Position numbers and translations under genes: made by a program
NCBI GenBank assembly: GCA_029215795.1
Contig: JARDYH010000002.1
Coordinates: 362,664,973-362,728,972, forward strand
Direction of reading: 5' to 3'
Origin: Anniella stebbinsi
Lineage: Eukaryota > Chordata > Lepidosauria > Squamata > Anniellidae
Length of the DNA stretch: 64,000 bases
In this document: positions 1 through 11,969 of the stretch, in pieces
How positions within the stretch are numbered: position 1 is the stretch's first letter
Layout of the letters: each line of letters opens with the position of its first letter
Notes under the pieces: model-generated
What the model was told of the DNA's origin: nothing
Seen by the model: the letters and a program-made list of their open reading frames with translations, nothing else
Database searches by the model: none

Positions 1-23
1 TATATATATATATATATATATAT

Positions 24-61
<38 letters not shown>
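1..61. repeat. (TA)n(CA)n compound microsatellite
   Basis: Perfect alternating TA dinucleotides run into ATAC and then CA dinucleotides. The tract starts at the window edge, so its full length is unknown. Confidence 0.97.
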
Positions 62-65
<4 letters not shown>

Positions 66-328
66 CACAAAGTTAGGCTTATACAGCAAGGAACCTTTAT
101 TAGGATCTGTGTGTTCACTGCCTTTTGTTCCTGACCACCACTCAGGGGAAGCAGGAAGCAGAAGGAAAAGAGCCGGGCTGGAACCACCACCACCAGCAGC
201 AAGCAAACAAGAATGCATTGCATCCAAAGTGCAAAGCAACAGCAATCGATTATTACCCCCCGGGAGCAGAGGTTACAGAAAAGCATACAGGGGAGTGGAT
301 GGGGTCACCTGAGATGGGTCGGGGAACC

Positions 329-491
329 CTAGCTCCATGGCAGAAGCACTGCTTGGCAGGTCCCAGGTTCAACCCTCAGCATCTCTGAAGAGAATGAACT
401 CAGGTGATGGGAAAGACTTCAAGAGATCCAGTGCTGGTCAGAACAGAAGAGATAATATTGTGCTACATTGACCAATGGTCAGCATAAGCCA
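329..491 (+). repeat. tRNA-derived SINE, diverged copy
   Basis: A box A-like start (TAGCTCCATGGCAGAAGC) is followed 30 bp later by a box B-like GGTTCAACCCT. The body then resembles the other SINE copies in this window (a 'ggtcagcata' type end). It is intergenic and older than the copy at 4.1 kb, judging by mismatches. Confidence 0.65.
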
Positions 492-699
492 ATTTTATAC
501 GCAATTTCATATGGACGGGCACTAATAATAATAACAACAACAATAATAGTTTGTGGTTAAGGCAGCAAGGGCTCCAGAAGCCACATGAACCAGGGTGCCA
601 CCATGCTGGAAGCCTGCCACTTTGTCATAGGAGCTGTAACGGCTGGTAATAGAGCCAGAATTGCACTGAGCATAATGGTTTTGACTCTACTAGGGGGAG

Positions 700-965
700 C
701 ATGTGAAAAAAACCGCTTCCTCTTCAAGAACTTGAAAGGTTGTCACACAGAGGAGGGCCGGGATCTCTTCTCGATCATCCCAGAGTGCAGGACAAGGAAG
801 AACGGGCTCAAGTTACAGGAAGCCAGATTCCGGCTGGACATCAGGAAAAACTTCCTGACTGTTAGAGCAGGATGACAATGGAAGCCATGACCTAGGGAGG
901 CCGTGGGCTCTCCCACACCAGATGCCTTCTAGATGCATCTGTCAGGGATGCTTTAAGGCAGGGCA
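700..965 (+). mobile_element. CR1-like LINE 3' fragment
   Basis: The sequence matches, piece by piece, the CR1 ORF2 C-terminal segment at 49.6-49.9 kb: 'tgtcacacagaggag', 'gatctcttctcgatca' and 'ggacatcaggaaaaacttc' all recur. It is broken by point changes and ends before the (ATTCTATG) tail, so it is truncated at both ends. Confidence 0.85.
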
Positions 966-1059
966 GGTACGTTCAAGAGGAAATGAACAGCAGTCTGTTA
1001 CACAAAAGGAATGGTCAGCCAGCATACAGCATCTTACGACACGATCCAGTGCAGGTTTA

Positions 1060-1135
1060 GACAGAAAAAAAGTCCTTCAACTCCCAGCATGCACCAGCCA
1101 GCCAGGCATGTGGGGAATTGAAGGGCTGTTTTCCG
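1060..1135 (+). repeat. Hairpin element fragment
   Basis: It carries AGACAGAAAAAAAGTCCTTC and AACTCCCAGCATGC, followed by a partial inverted repeat (GGGGAATTGAAGGGCTG). It is a decayed relative of the near-perfect hairpin at 12.5 kb. Confidence 0.6.
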
Positions 1136-1849
1136 CCAGCAGAGGATGCCTCAAGTCAGAAGAGCCGTTTTGCAAATGGCTGTTAGTTCTCTGGTTTAAG
1201 TGTGGCGGGGAAGGGACACAAGCCGCTTCCGCTTACTTTGCCTACTGGGGGATGGCGGCTTCCAGGTTTGCCAATTGATCCCACCCAGCCAGACAACTGA
1301 TCTCATTAAGGAACAGTCTCAAGTGCCAGGAAGGATCAGAAGCCGCCTGCAGCTAACTCTAGGAGAGAGGAACAGGCCTGTATCAACAGCACAGAGTGGC
1401 CACCAAGCCAGCCACCAAGGGGAATCCAGCCCATCTGGTAGACTCCACATCAACATCAAGAGTTGGTTTTATTGAACAGGAATCAAAGCGTATATATGAT
1501 AAATCACTGAGAATTAGATGCTTGCAGTAGTCATGGTTTCTTCTATACTTCTACAAATTTTAGGATAGATTTAATTGCTTCATATAAGACAAGCAATCCC
1601 AGGCATATTGAACCAGCAAAGCACAGTGTGAAACAGGTAAGGGACCTGTCCACAGGACTTGAAATGTGGGGGAAAATGGCTCCAAAACTCTGCTCAGTGT
1701 CTGAACAGAGGGCAGCTGTGCACCTTCCAGATGTGTTAACACTACAACTCTTCGCATGTCCCTGCCAGAGTGGGATCCTAACGCTAACTGGGAGAGAAAA
1801 GGGCAAAAGAGGTCTGAGGAGGAGAGATTGAAAGAGAATCCCTTGTCTA

Positions 1850-2165
1850 GGGTGACCAGACAAAATCCAGGTCAGGGCTCATGTAACTTTAAGAGTTGTA
1901 GAGCAAAGGGAATTTCAGCCAGTGTCATTTGTATGCAATTAGTTCCTGGTGAAATTCCCTCTTCATCACAACAGTTAAAGGTGCAGGGGCCCTGCCTTCT
2001 TTTGTATGTGCTCACTCTAGAATAGTGCCTGCACCTTTAACAGTTGTGATGAAGAGGGAATTTCACCAGGAACTAATTGCATACAAATGACCCTGGTTGA
2101 AATTCCCTTTGCTCTACAACTGTTAAAGTTATATGAGCCCTGACCTGGATTTTATCTGGTCACCC
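1850..2165. mobile_element. 316-bp fold-back MITE bounded by TA
   Basis: The whole element is one long inverted repeat. The left arm from GGGTGACCAGACAAAATCC is mirrored by the right arm ending GGATTTTATCTGGTCACCC, with little spacer around 2005-2025. Both ends abut TA (1848-1849 and 2166-2167), consistent with TA target-site duplication by a Tc1/mariner-type transposase. It has no coding capacity. Relatives lie at 15.8 and 29.8 kb. Confidence 0.88.
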
Positions 2166-2184
2166 TACCCTTGTCAGTGTGGCA

Positions 2185-2760
2185 AGAGAAGGCGAAACAC
2201 ACACGCGCCAATTCCCAGCGCATTGTGGACAAGCCACTTCATGCAACTTTTTCATTTATTGCGCAGTGTGGAGCTGTTGGGGCTCCATCCCACGCCACGT
2301 AGTAACCAACGCTTGCAGAAGAATTGCTGACCATAAAGAGGAAGCACGGAGACGCGGACTGCAATCCTCCCTACTAGATGGCCGAGCAAGGCTGCACTCA
2401 AGTGGCCAGGCTTCCACCTAACTCACTAAAGATTCACTCACGCAAGCAGGCTCTACGAAAGTGGAGACAGGGAAGGACCGATTTCTAGGGGAAATGACCT
2501 TCAGAAAGTAGAGCAGAGCATTGTTTCCTGGGGTCCCATCGAATCCTTCCTGAAGACCGCACTGGGAAGTGTAGAAACGATTGAGACCGCAGCACAAGGG
2601 TGCTGGGTCACCACTTCAGCTGAAGCTGGGCGCCAGAACTAGGTGGCTAGGGACAAGCAAGCAGCGCGGCTATGTAGCTGGGCCCCAACGTTCTGTGCCT
2701 TGAAAGTGTGTTCAGCAAAGGAGCACGAGCCGGCAGATGCAACAGGACAACTGAGCTTCT
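2185..2760. other. CpG-enriched unique stretch
   Basis: No repeat was recognised here. CpG dinucleotides are clearly denser than in the flanking intergenic DNA (acgcgcc, cagcgc, ccacgtag, acgcggac, gggcgcc, gcagcgcgg). No convincing exon was found on either strand. In mammals LMLN and the distal IQCG start lie on this side of RPL35A, so a weak promoter is possible, but this is inference. Confidence 0.35.
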
Positions 2761-2867
2761 CTCAACCCGAATGGGCATCAGTCCCTAAGGAGCCACAGAA
2801 CTATAGAGCTTGCCATGCACTAGGAACAGGTGTAGAATCCTGTCTTATATAGGGGGAGGCCAGGAAG

Positions 2868-2955
2868 GAGAGCAGCTGTAGCTCAATGGAAGAGCCCGTG
2901 CTTTGCAAGCAGGAGCCAGGTCCCATCCTCAGCTTCTCCAGGTAGGACCAAGGCT
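2868..2955 (+). repeat. tRNA-derived SINE head
   Basis: Box A-like TGTAGCTCAATGGAAGAGC and box B-like GGTCCCATCC are properly spaced, followed by 'tctccaggtagga', as in the other SINE copies. The 3' body is missing. Confidence 0.7.
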
Positions 2956-3344
2956 TGAAGTCCAGGGTTTTTATAGGATTTCAACAAAGGAATCAAAGGA
3001 AATATTTCTTGGTCCAAATGAGACACTGAACAAGAGAGGGAAATGGCTTTGAGCACTGTTGGACAATAGCTTCAAGCCAGATATCAGATGGAGCCAAATC
3101 CAGTCACCCGGTGATGATCTTGAAAGTGTGAATCTTCTATCTCATCACAATGCTTAACACCAATTCTAGGGGTATGCAATGGACTATACCATAGTTGCAG
3201 TTTTGCCAGAGGGGCCTTTTCTCACTGGATTCCGAAACGGTTAAAGGCAACGGCCTGTGCGCATTCTGCAGCTCCAGCGGCACACTACAAACACGCACAA
3301 TTGGGCACCTGAAGACACCAAACTTTAGGCCAGTAGCTGTCTAG

Positions 3345-3440
3345 ATGTTATCAGATGGCAACTCCCATCATCCCTGACCATTGGCCATGCTGGCTGGGGC
3401 TGATGGGAGTTGAAGTCTACCATCATCTGGAAGTCCGCGG
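3345..3440. repeat. Short hairpin repeat
   Basis: Inverted arms: CAACTCCCATCAT and ATGATGGGAGTTG-like (here CTGATGGGAGTTGAAG) around 'ggccatgctggctgg', ending at CATCATCTGG. It is one of about ten copies in the window. Confidence 0.7.
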
Positions 3441-3799
3441 ATTCCCCACCACTGCTTTAGGCCTTCTTGTATCTTAGCAAAACCGTAACATTAGCAAGCC
3501 TTGTCTACTAGGGGTTAGAGGGGGCTGCCAAGGAGGGCCTCCCTTGGGCAGCAGCAGCAGACGGGACTCCAAGACTCTTCCTGCACCATCACAGTAGAAC
3601 ACAGAGAAGCAATTGTGCTTAGCTGCCATGTCTATGCAGCGCAGAGTATGACTTTACTTGGAGAGGAATGTGGGTCACCTTGGTAGAGAATTCACATTTC
3701 TTGAGCTTTGAGTATTCGCTCTCCAAACAAAATCTCCCCTTGCAAAGGCTACCTGAAGACTTCTTGCATTGCCCCAAAGTTCAGAGTGTTGTAGTACAT

Positions 3800-3942
3800 G
3801 AAAGAGAACACTGGAGGCCTTCAAGAGGCAGCTGGACAACCATCTGTCAGGGATGCTTTAAGGTGGATTCCTGCAATTAGCAGGGGGTTGAACTCAATGG
3901 TCTTGTAGGCCCCCTTCCAACTCTACTATTCTAGGATTCTAC
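3800..3942 (+). mobile_element. CR1-like LINE 3' end
   Basis: It contains 'ggccttcaagaggcagctgg', 'catctgtcagggatgcttta', 'ttgaactcaatgg' and 'ccttccaactctactattct', then an ATTCTAGG tail. These are the diagnostic last ~140 bp seen in the other CR1 copies here. Confidence 0.9.
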
Positions 3943-4094
3943 TCAGCCCAACAGTGCGGGCCATCAACTGAGATCAAAGCCCCCTTCGTTGCACATTACC
4001 TGTTCTTCAGCTGCATTTCTGGGCATACATTTAGGCTGCCAAACCTGCATCTAGGAGAGACGTTTCGTTGACTATGAACTTCACTCACTGCCAT

Positions 4095-4295
4095 TCTCAG
4101 CTAGGGTGGCCAGGTTCCAACCCTAGCTCAGCAGGAGAGCACCTGCTTTGCATGGAGAAGGCTCCAGATTCATTCCCTGGCATCTCTAGGAAGGGCTGGG
4201 AGAATCTTCTCCCCGAGAGCCACTGCCAGGCAGTGCTAGATGAACCAAGGGTCTCACTTGGTGCGAGGCAGACTCCCACGTCCCCAACAGCCCTG
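4095..4295 (+). repeat. tRNA-derived SINE, fuller copy
   Basis: It has a CTAGCTCAGCAGGAGAGCAC head, 'tgctttgcatggagaaggct' and 'attccctggcatctctagga', then a non-tRNA body with 'gatgaaccaagggtctcact'. Polymerase III box A and box B equivalents are recognisable. This is the best reference for the SINE family in this window. Confidence 0.8.
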
Positions 4296-4728
4296 TCTTC
4301 ACCCACCTTCCCATGTGCACTGTGGCTTGCTTCAGCAGGTAGGAGGGTGGCTGAAGAGCTGAGCAATGGAGCAGGGTGGGACCATCAACAGCTGCAGCCA
4401 GTTTTGCTGCTGCAGAGATTAAAGACAAAGAAACAAGGTTCTTAATTGGGACCTTGCAATTCAATTATTGGCAAGGATCAAGGCGAAGGCACCATTGGTG
4501 GCCACCATTGGTGGCCAGGGAACTAAGCAGAGGAGAGGCAGACACGTGTGGGCACACTTCGTAAATACATAGATACAATATAATTTTGAACCCATCCAGT
4601 TTCATAGAGTCACTGAACAAGTTCAGGCCTCTCATTTAAGTCACAGTTTATTCAAAGATGTCGAGATGGGTGGTGGAATGAACCCAAATGTCAATTTCCA
4701 CTAGAGCCTAGCAAGCAATTAAACTATA

Positions 4729-4840
4729 AAGCAGGGATTATTGGACTACAACTCCCATGGTCCCTCACCACTACCTATACTGGACTGTACAGATGGGAGT
4801 TCTAGGCCAGGACAACTGGAGGGCCACAAATTAAACAGCC
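4729..4840. repeat. Short hairpin repeat, degraded
   Basis: GGACTACAACTCCCATGG pairs with CAGATGGGAGTTCTAG across a short loop, followed by 'ctggagggccac'. Same family as 3.35 kb. Confidence 0.6.
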
Positions 4841-5231
4841 TGTGCTGTGAAGTCATAGCACTGAAGAATATGTGAGATTCAGAACTACCATAAACTAACC
4901 TTATGCAATTCAGCCGACACGGAACTGATTAAGCTGAGATCAGGTTTTGTGACAGGGTTTAGCTACAGAGGGACTTACTTCAGCTGCAGACTATGGGAGA
5001 TTTTAGGCACCTTAAATCCTATTAGATTACCTGAACAGGAGCAAGAATGCTAGTGCTGGAGATTACCATGAATATGGCTATACTGCTTTATTTTAAAACG
5101 AGCCTGTTACTACAATGCCTTAGTTAACAATAACAAATAATCCTCTATGCCTTCTTGATGTATGAACCACAGGGGCAGAGAACAAAAGGCGAGACAAGAT
5201 CAAATGTACAAAAATGGAATATACTCTGGAT

Positions 5232-5237
5232 TTTAAT
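5232..5237 (-). terminator. RPL35A: RPL35A polyadenylation signal ATTAAA
   Basis: On the minus strand ATTAAA begins 12 nt after the RPL35A stop codon (plus-strand TTTAAT). This would give a very short 3' UTR of a few tens of bases, as is usual for ribosomal protein genes. No other strong signal was seen until about 5.09 kb. Confidence 0.6.
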
Positions 5238-5249
5238 TTCAGTCCAGAT

Positions 5250-8495
<3,246 letters not shown>

Positions 8496-8506
<11 letters not shown>

Positions 8507-8538
8507 GGTGTTGCCTTGAAGTCCTGTCTCCAGCAGAC
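8496..8538 (-). CDS. RPL35A: RPL35A start-codon exon
   Basis: The exon begins after TTCCTTCCTTAG at 8539, has 32 nt of 5' UTR, then ATGACTGGCAG (8506-8496) and the donor GTAGAA. It supplies MTG and two bases of Arg4. A mini coding exon holding only the start is typical of the RPL35A gene structure. Confidence 0.93.
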
Positions 8539-8549
8539 CTAAGGAAGGA

Positions 8550-9790
8550 AGGAAACACAAAGAACTATCATCTGGAATATGCAGTGCTCAATATGAGCCT
8601 AATAAACGTGACTTGCGTGAAATGTGTAATGCCAGCCTTCCTGAAGCTTTTTCCTGCTCCTTTACATAGCAAGCAGAAAAGACTGACTTGGATAACCTAG
8701 TCAGCAACAGAATCCACTCCATCCAGGAGATTCCCTTAGTCTGGCGTTCAAGTCCCATAAGTTCACTGTTCCCTCCCTGCCTACTTCCTTCCTCTACATT
8801 TCACCATAAAATATCAGTATGCCATTTGTGTGCCCCCCTACAAAAAATAAGGCCATTAAAAATCCTACCAGCAAACATGTATAAGACAAAAAGCTTTTCC
8901 CCTCTTGCAACTCACCAACTATTTCTCAATTATTTTTTTAAAAAAATATGGGCTGTGCAAACAGTGGAGAAATAGCTTGAATGAAAGGCTACGGATGCTG
9001 CAGTAGTCCGAAATATAGAAATGTAACACTTGACTTGTCATGCTTTGCAGCAAGAAGCAATAACCACAAAGACAGGTTTGAAAAAAACAAAATACCTTTC
9101 ATAAATGATGTAAATCTTTCTTTATTTGGATGAACATTTAATATCCAATAGTTATTCAAGATTATATAACACTGAATAGTTGAGAACTGTGGTTAGCATT
9201 TATCTAGTCCTGTCTGGCTGAAAGCGCAGTGTTAGAACAGAACTGGAGAGACGTTGGTTTAGATTCCTGCCGTTCCCACTGGGCAATACACTCTCAGCAA
9301 TATCCAGGTGGCAATTAAACAACTTTTATACCCGTGCAGGCTCTAAATCACACAGGGAGCCTACAAAGATACAAAAGGTTCTTCACTGAAGAGGTTATGT
9401 ATCAACACGAGGAGGTGACAAGGACAGCAGCAGCAGGTTGTGGTGGTGGAGCTGATGTGTTCATCCTTGCTCTCCCCATTTGTGTGTTCATTATACCCTC
9501 AACTGAAACACCTAAACTACCTCAAGTAGTTGTTGTGAGAATGAAGAGGGATAAAACCAATTTATCCCATCCTGAGTTCTTTGGAGGAGGAACGTGATAC
9601 AGATGTAACACATTTAGTAAGTAATGTTCAAAGCACTTCACCTAAGCTCTTACAATAACCCTGCAAGGTAGGCCAGCATTAGCATCTCAATCTGCAAGAG
9701 GGGAACGGAACTTCAAAGGCTTGTCTGAGATGAGATTTCCTTGCTACTACAGTTGCCTGCACTTCTCTGCCAGCTCATTAGAATTAACAG
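8550..9790. other. RPL35A intron 1, left part
   Basis: A/T-rich intronic DNA with no exon, SINE or LINE that I can recognise. There is a short A/T run at about 8930-8950. Confidence 0.45.
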
Positions 9791-9799
9791 TATCCCAGC

Positions 9800-9955
9800 C
9801 CTATTGCATCAGACCACAAGGACACATCTGGTCTGGTCCAGCATCCTTGTTTCCAACAGTTGCCAGCCGGATGTCTCAGGGAAGCCCACAAGCAGGGCAC
9901 CCCAGCAACTGGTGCTCAGGTACACTGCCTCTAAATATAGAGGTCCCACTTAGTT
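9800..9955 (+). repeat. LINE-like 3' repeat, 'gcatcagacc' family
   Basis: It contains 'tgcatcagaccac', 'tggtccagcatccttg', 'gcccacaagcagggcac' and 'ccccagcaactggt', shared with the long copy at 13.4 kb. Probably a non-LTR (L3/CR1-type) remnant; family not verified. Confidence 0.65.
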
Positions 9956-10049
9956 ATCATCAACAGAACTACCCACTTTCATGAGTTTGCCTAAGCATAC
10001 TGTGGCACCTAAAATACTAAACGTTATATTGTGAAAACAGGTTTTGTTG

Positions 10050-10150
10050 ACCAGAGCCCTGGTTGATAGCTGGTTGGCCACTGTGTGAACAGAGTGCTGG
10101 ACTAGGTGGACCTTTGGTCTGCTCCAACATAGCACTTACGTTCTTATGAG
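10050..10150 (-). repeat. Same 'ggatcagacc' family, reverse copy
   Basis: Read on the minus strand: CATAAGAACGTAAGTGC, then 'cagaccaaaggtccacctag' and 'ctgttcacacagtggccaac', which matches 13.39-13.47 kb. Confidence 0.75.
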
Positions 10151-10189
10151 CCTGCTTTGTTAGATGCATCAATGGCGACTGAAGGAGAC

Positions 10190-10275
10190 AGGCACGCAGT
10201 AGTGCAGCCTCCCCAAACAGATGCCTTTGACTACACCTCCCAGGGTACCAGGTTGGGGAAGGCTGCACATTAACG
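10190..10275. repeat. Short hairpin repeat, partial
   Basis: 'cctccccaaacagatgcctt', 'gactacacctcccagg' and 'ccaggttggggaaggctgca' are the two outer ends of the short hairpin family with the middle deleted. Confidence 0.6.
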
Positions 10276-10364
10276 TGCACTGATATTCATTTTTGGCTGT
10301 TCTTAAAATCTATAGAATTGTCTGCTCTTGACTAGCAGCAGCTCTTCAGGGTCTCAGGCAAGGG

Positions 10365-10455
10365 GTCTTTCCCAGCAGAAACCCTTCTTGCTGGAGATCA
10401 GAAGAGCCTTCTACATGCAAGACACGCACTCTATCACCAAGCTGCGGCTGATGAG
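10365..10455 (-). repeat. tRNA-derived SINE fragment
   Basis: It ends in 'cttctacatgcaagacac', 'actctatcaccaagct', the reverse complement of the SINE box A head. The body is truncated. Confidence 0.65.
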
Positions 10456-10849
10456 TTTTAAAAACATTTCCCAGCTTTAACTATCACACTCCCCAAGAAC
10501 CAAGGCAGCAGGGAAGGCTCTAGTCACCTGTAAGATCAATGGCAGCTCACCTTGATTAGCAGTCAATCAATCAATCCAAAGAATTTATTTTGTCCCCTCC
10601 ACAATTAAAGGGAATTAGAAAAAATCATGGGAGAGTAGACTCCACCAACGCCCACTGGCTGCCATTACCGTTCCATGGGGCCTCCATATCCAGAGGCAGT
10701 ATACCTCTGAATACCAAACACTAGGGATAGAGGGCAAGGGGGTCTGCTCCTGCCTTCATGCTTGGCTTGGGAGGCTTCCTGGGGGCACCTGGCTGGGGAA
10801 ACGGATGATGCGTCTGGACCTGTGGATGAAGACATCCGGCCCACTGAAT

Positions 10850-11110
10850 CTTAAGAACATATAAGAAATGCCTTGCTGGATCAGACCCTGGGTCCGTCCC
10901 ATGACACGTCGAAGAGAGACTTCCCATATGACCTGTTTAAAAACGTTATAGGAAGAGCTATACTGGATCAGACCCTGGGTCCATCTAGTCCAGCATTCTG
11001 TCCCCACAGCCCTTGAAGGGAGACCTACAAGCAGGACATGGCTGCAACAGCACCCTCCCACCCATGTTCCCCAGCAACTGGCGCACACAGGCACACTGCC
11101 TCTGATTCAT
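10850..11110 (+). repeat. Two overlapping 'ggatcagacc' repeats
   Basis: The phrase 'ctggatcagaccctgggtcc' occurs twice (about 10878 and 10964). The second copy continues through 'gcaccctcccacccatgttc' and 'ccccagcaactgg'. A second copy inserted in, or duplicated from, the first. Confidence 0.75.
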
Positions 11111-11606
11111 GGATAGCCTTCTCGCTCTTTGGCCCGATAGCGCAGGGGCTCTTTTCAGACGGACCTTAAAGCCAGAGGCCCCTTTGTGTCAATCTGGTGC
11201 TAAATGGGTCAAATCTTGCTGTACAGAAGAGGCTGCATTAAACTAATATGGCCGAATGGATCTGGAATAGGGGAATTTACACTTTGCACCACCAACCCAT
11301 CACAAGCACTTGACTGGGGGCTCCCGGGCAGCCCAAACTAAAAGGCTAGGGGGAGAAAGGGAGAGAGGGAGAGACCCCCCACCCCACCCCGCATACTGCC
11401 AGGGAGGGAGGGCCTCTGTGGCATCAGCCCAGGCCTTGGCCCCGGCATCATCCAGCCCGCATCCGAGCCATCCTGCCGCCGCCCTCCGCCAGACCCGGCC
11501 ATTCCTGCCACCCGCCCCTCGCCGTGTCCGCCCGCCGGCCCTGAGGCCGCTTCGCCCCGGCCCTCCGCCCCCCACGCCTCGCACAACTCCGCTCGCTCGC
11601 TCTCAC

Positions 11607-11641
11607 CTCAACAGCACCGGCCCAAGATGGCGGCAAGAAAG
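11607..11641 (-). other. RPL35A: RPL35A non-coding exon 1 (5' TOP)
   Basis: On the minus strand CTTTCTTGCC, a 5' terminal oligopyrimidine start, leads through CGCCATCTTGG to GTTGAG, followed by the donor GTGAGAG. Transcription start in a pyrimidine tract and a short untranslated first exon are standard for vertebrate ribosomal protein genes. The exact start base is inferred. Confidence 0.7.
11623..11634 (+). promoter_or_regulatory. YY1-type site CAAGATGGCGGC
   Basis: It is an exact match to the AAGATGGCGGC YY1 element. The element sits just downstream of the RPL35A start, inside its first exon, a position where YY1 sites are common in ribosomal protein genes. Confidence 0.75.
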
Positions 11642-11934
11642 AGCGAGCGCAGCCGCGGGGCAGGCTGGGGTAGGGAATCGCAAGGACCCGCCGCGGGTCT
11701 TCGGTGAGGTGTCTACAGCACCCGCCTGCCTGAAATCTCCCGTCGGAAGCGCTCCTGTGAGGCGCCCGCTTGATTTTAAACCCAGCTTCTCTTCTACTCC
11801 AGCACGCCCCCCCCACGTCCTTTGATATGCGGTGCCCCCCTGATATTTGAGGGTTTTTTTTGTGTTCAGGCGACAGGCCTTTAAGTGGTCTAGCTCTTCT
11901 CAGCGAGGCCCCCTCCTGAAGCTTGGGGGTAACC

Positions 11935-11969
11935 ATGGCGACCGCTTCACCTCGGCGGGTGTTTCGCGG
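11935..11969 (+). CDS. IQCG: IQCG proposed start exon
   Basis: GTAACCATGG is a good start context. The exon encodes [11 protein letters not shown] plus two bases, then a GGGTGAGT donor, and joins in frame to exon 2 with no stop. It sits at the CpG-island edge, where a first exon is expected. The sequence does not resemble the mammalian N-terminus, which is poorly conserved, so the call rests on splice sites and phase. Confidence 0.55.

Larger units (their letters stand above)
11380..11760. promoter_or_regulatory. CpG island, RPL35A/IQCG promoter
   Basis: This is the only strongly GC- and CpG-rich block in the window, for example 'cgtgtccgcccgccggcc' at about 11.52 kb and 'aagagcgagcgcagccgcgg' at about 11.64 kb. 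It contains the RPL35A first exon and ends about 180 bp before the proposed IQCG start exon. The two genes are head to head, so one island probably serves both. Confidence 0.85.

Noticed and set aside
1543..1863. A minus-strand frame with a hydrophobic start as an LMLN signal-peptide exon
   Set aside because: It runs into the fold-back MITE at 1850, lacks a donor in the right place, and does not resemble the LMLN protease.
2290..2320. An RFX X-box at GTAGTAACCAAC, expected for a ciliary gene promoter
   Set aside because: The half-sites depart from the GTTGCC/GGCAAC pattern at several positions. The match is too weak to call.
329..4295. tRNA genes at 0.33, 2.87 and 4.1 kb
   Set aside because: Box A and box B are present, but a cloverleaf cannot be completed and each is followed by the same non-tRNA body, so they are SINEs.
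11310..11825. A 171-codon plus-strand open frame and a 234-codon minus-strand frame (11448-12152)
   Set aside because: Both run through the CpG island, where stop codons are rare by composition. They are Pro/Arg- and Gly/Arg-rich, cross the RPL35A first exon and its donor, and show no domain.
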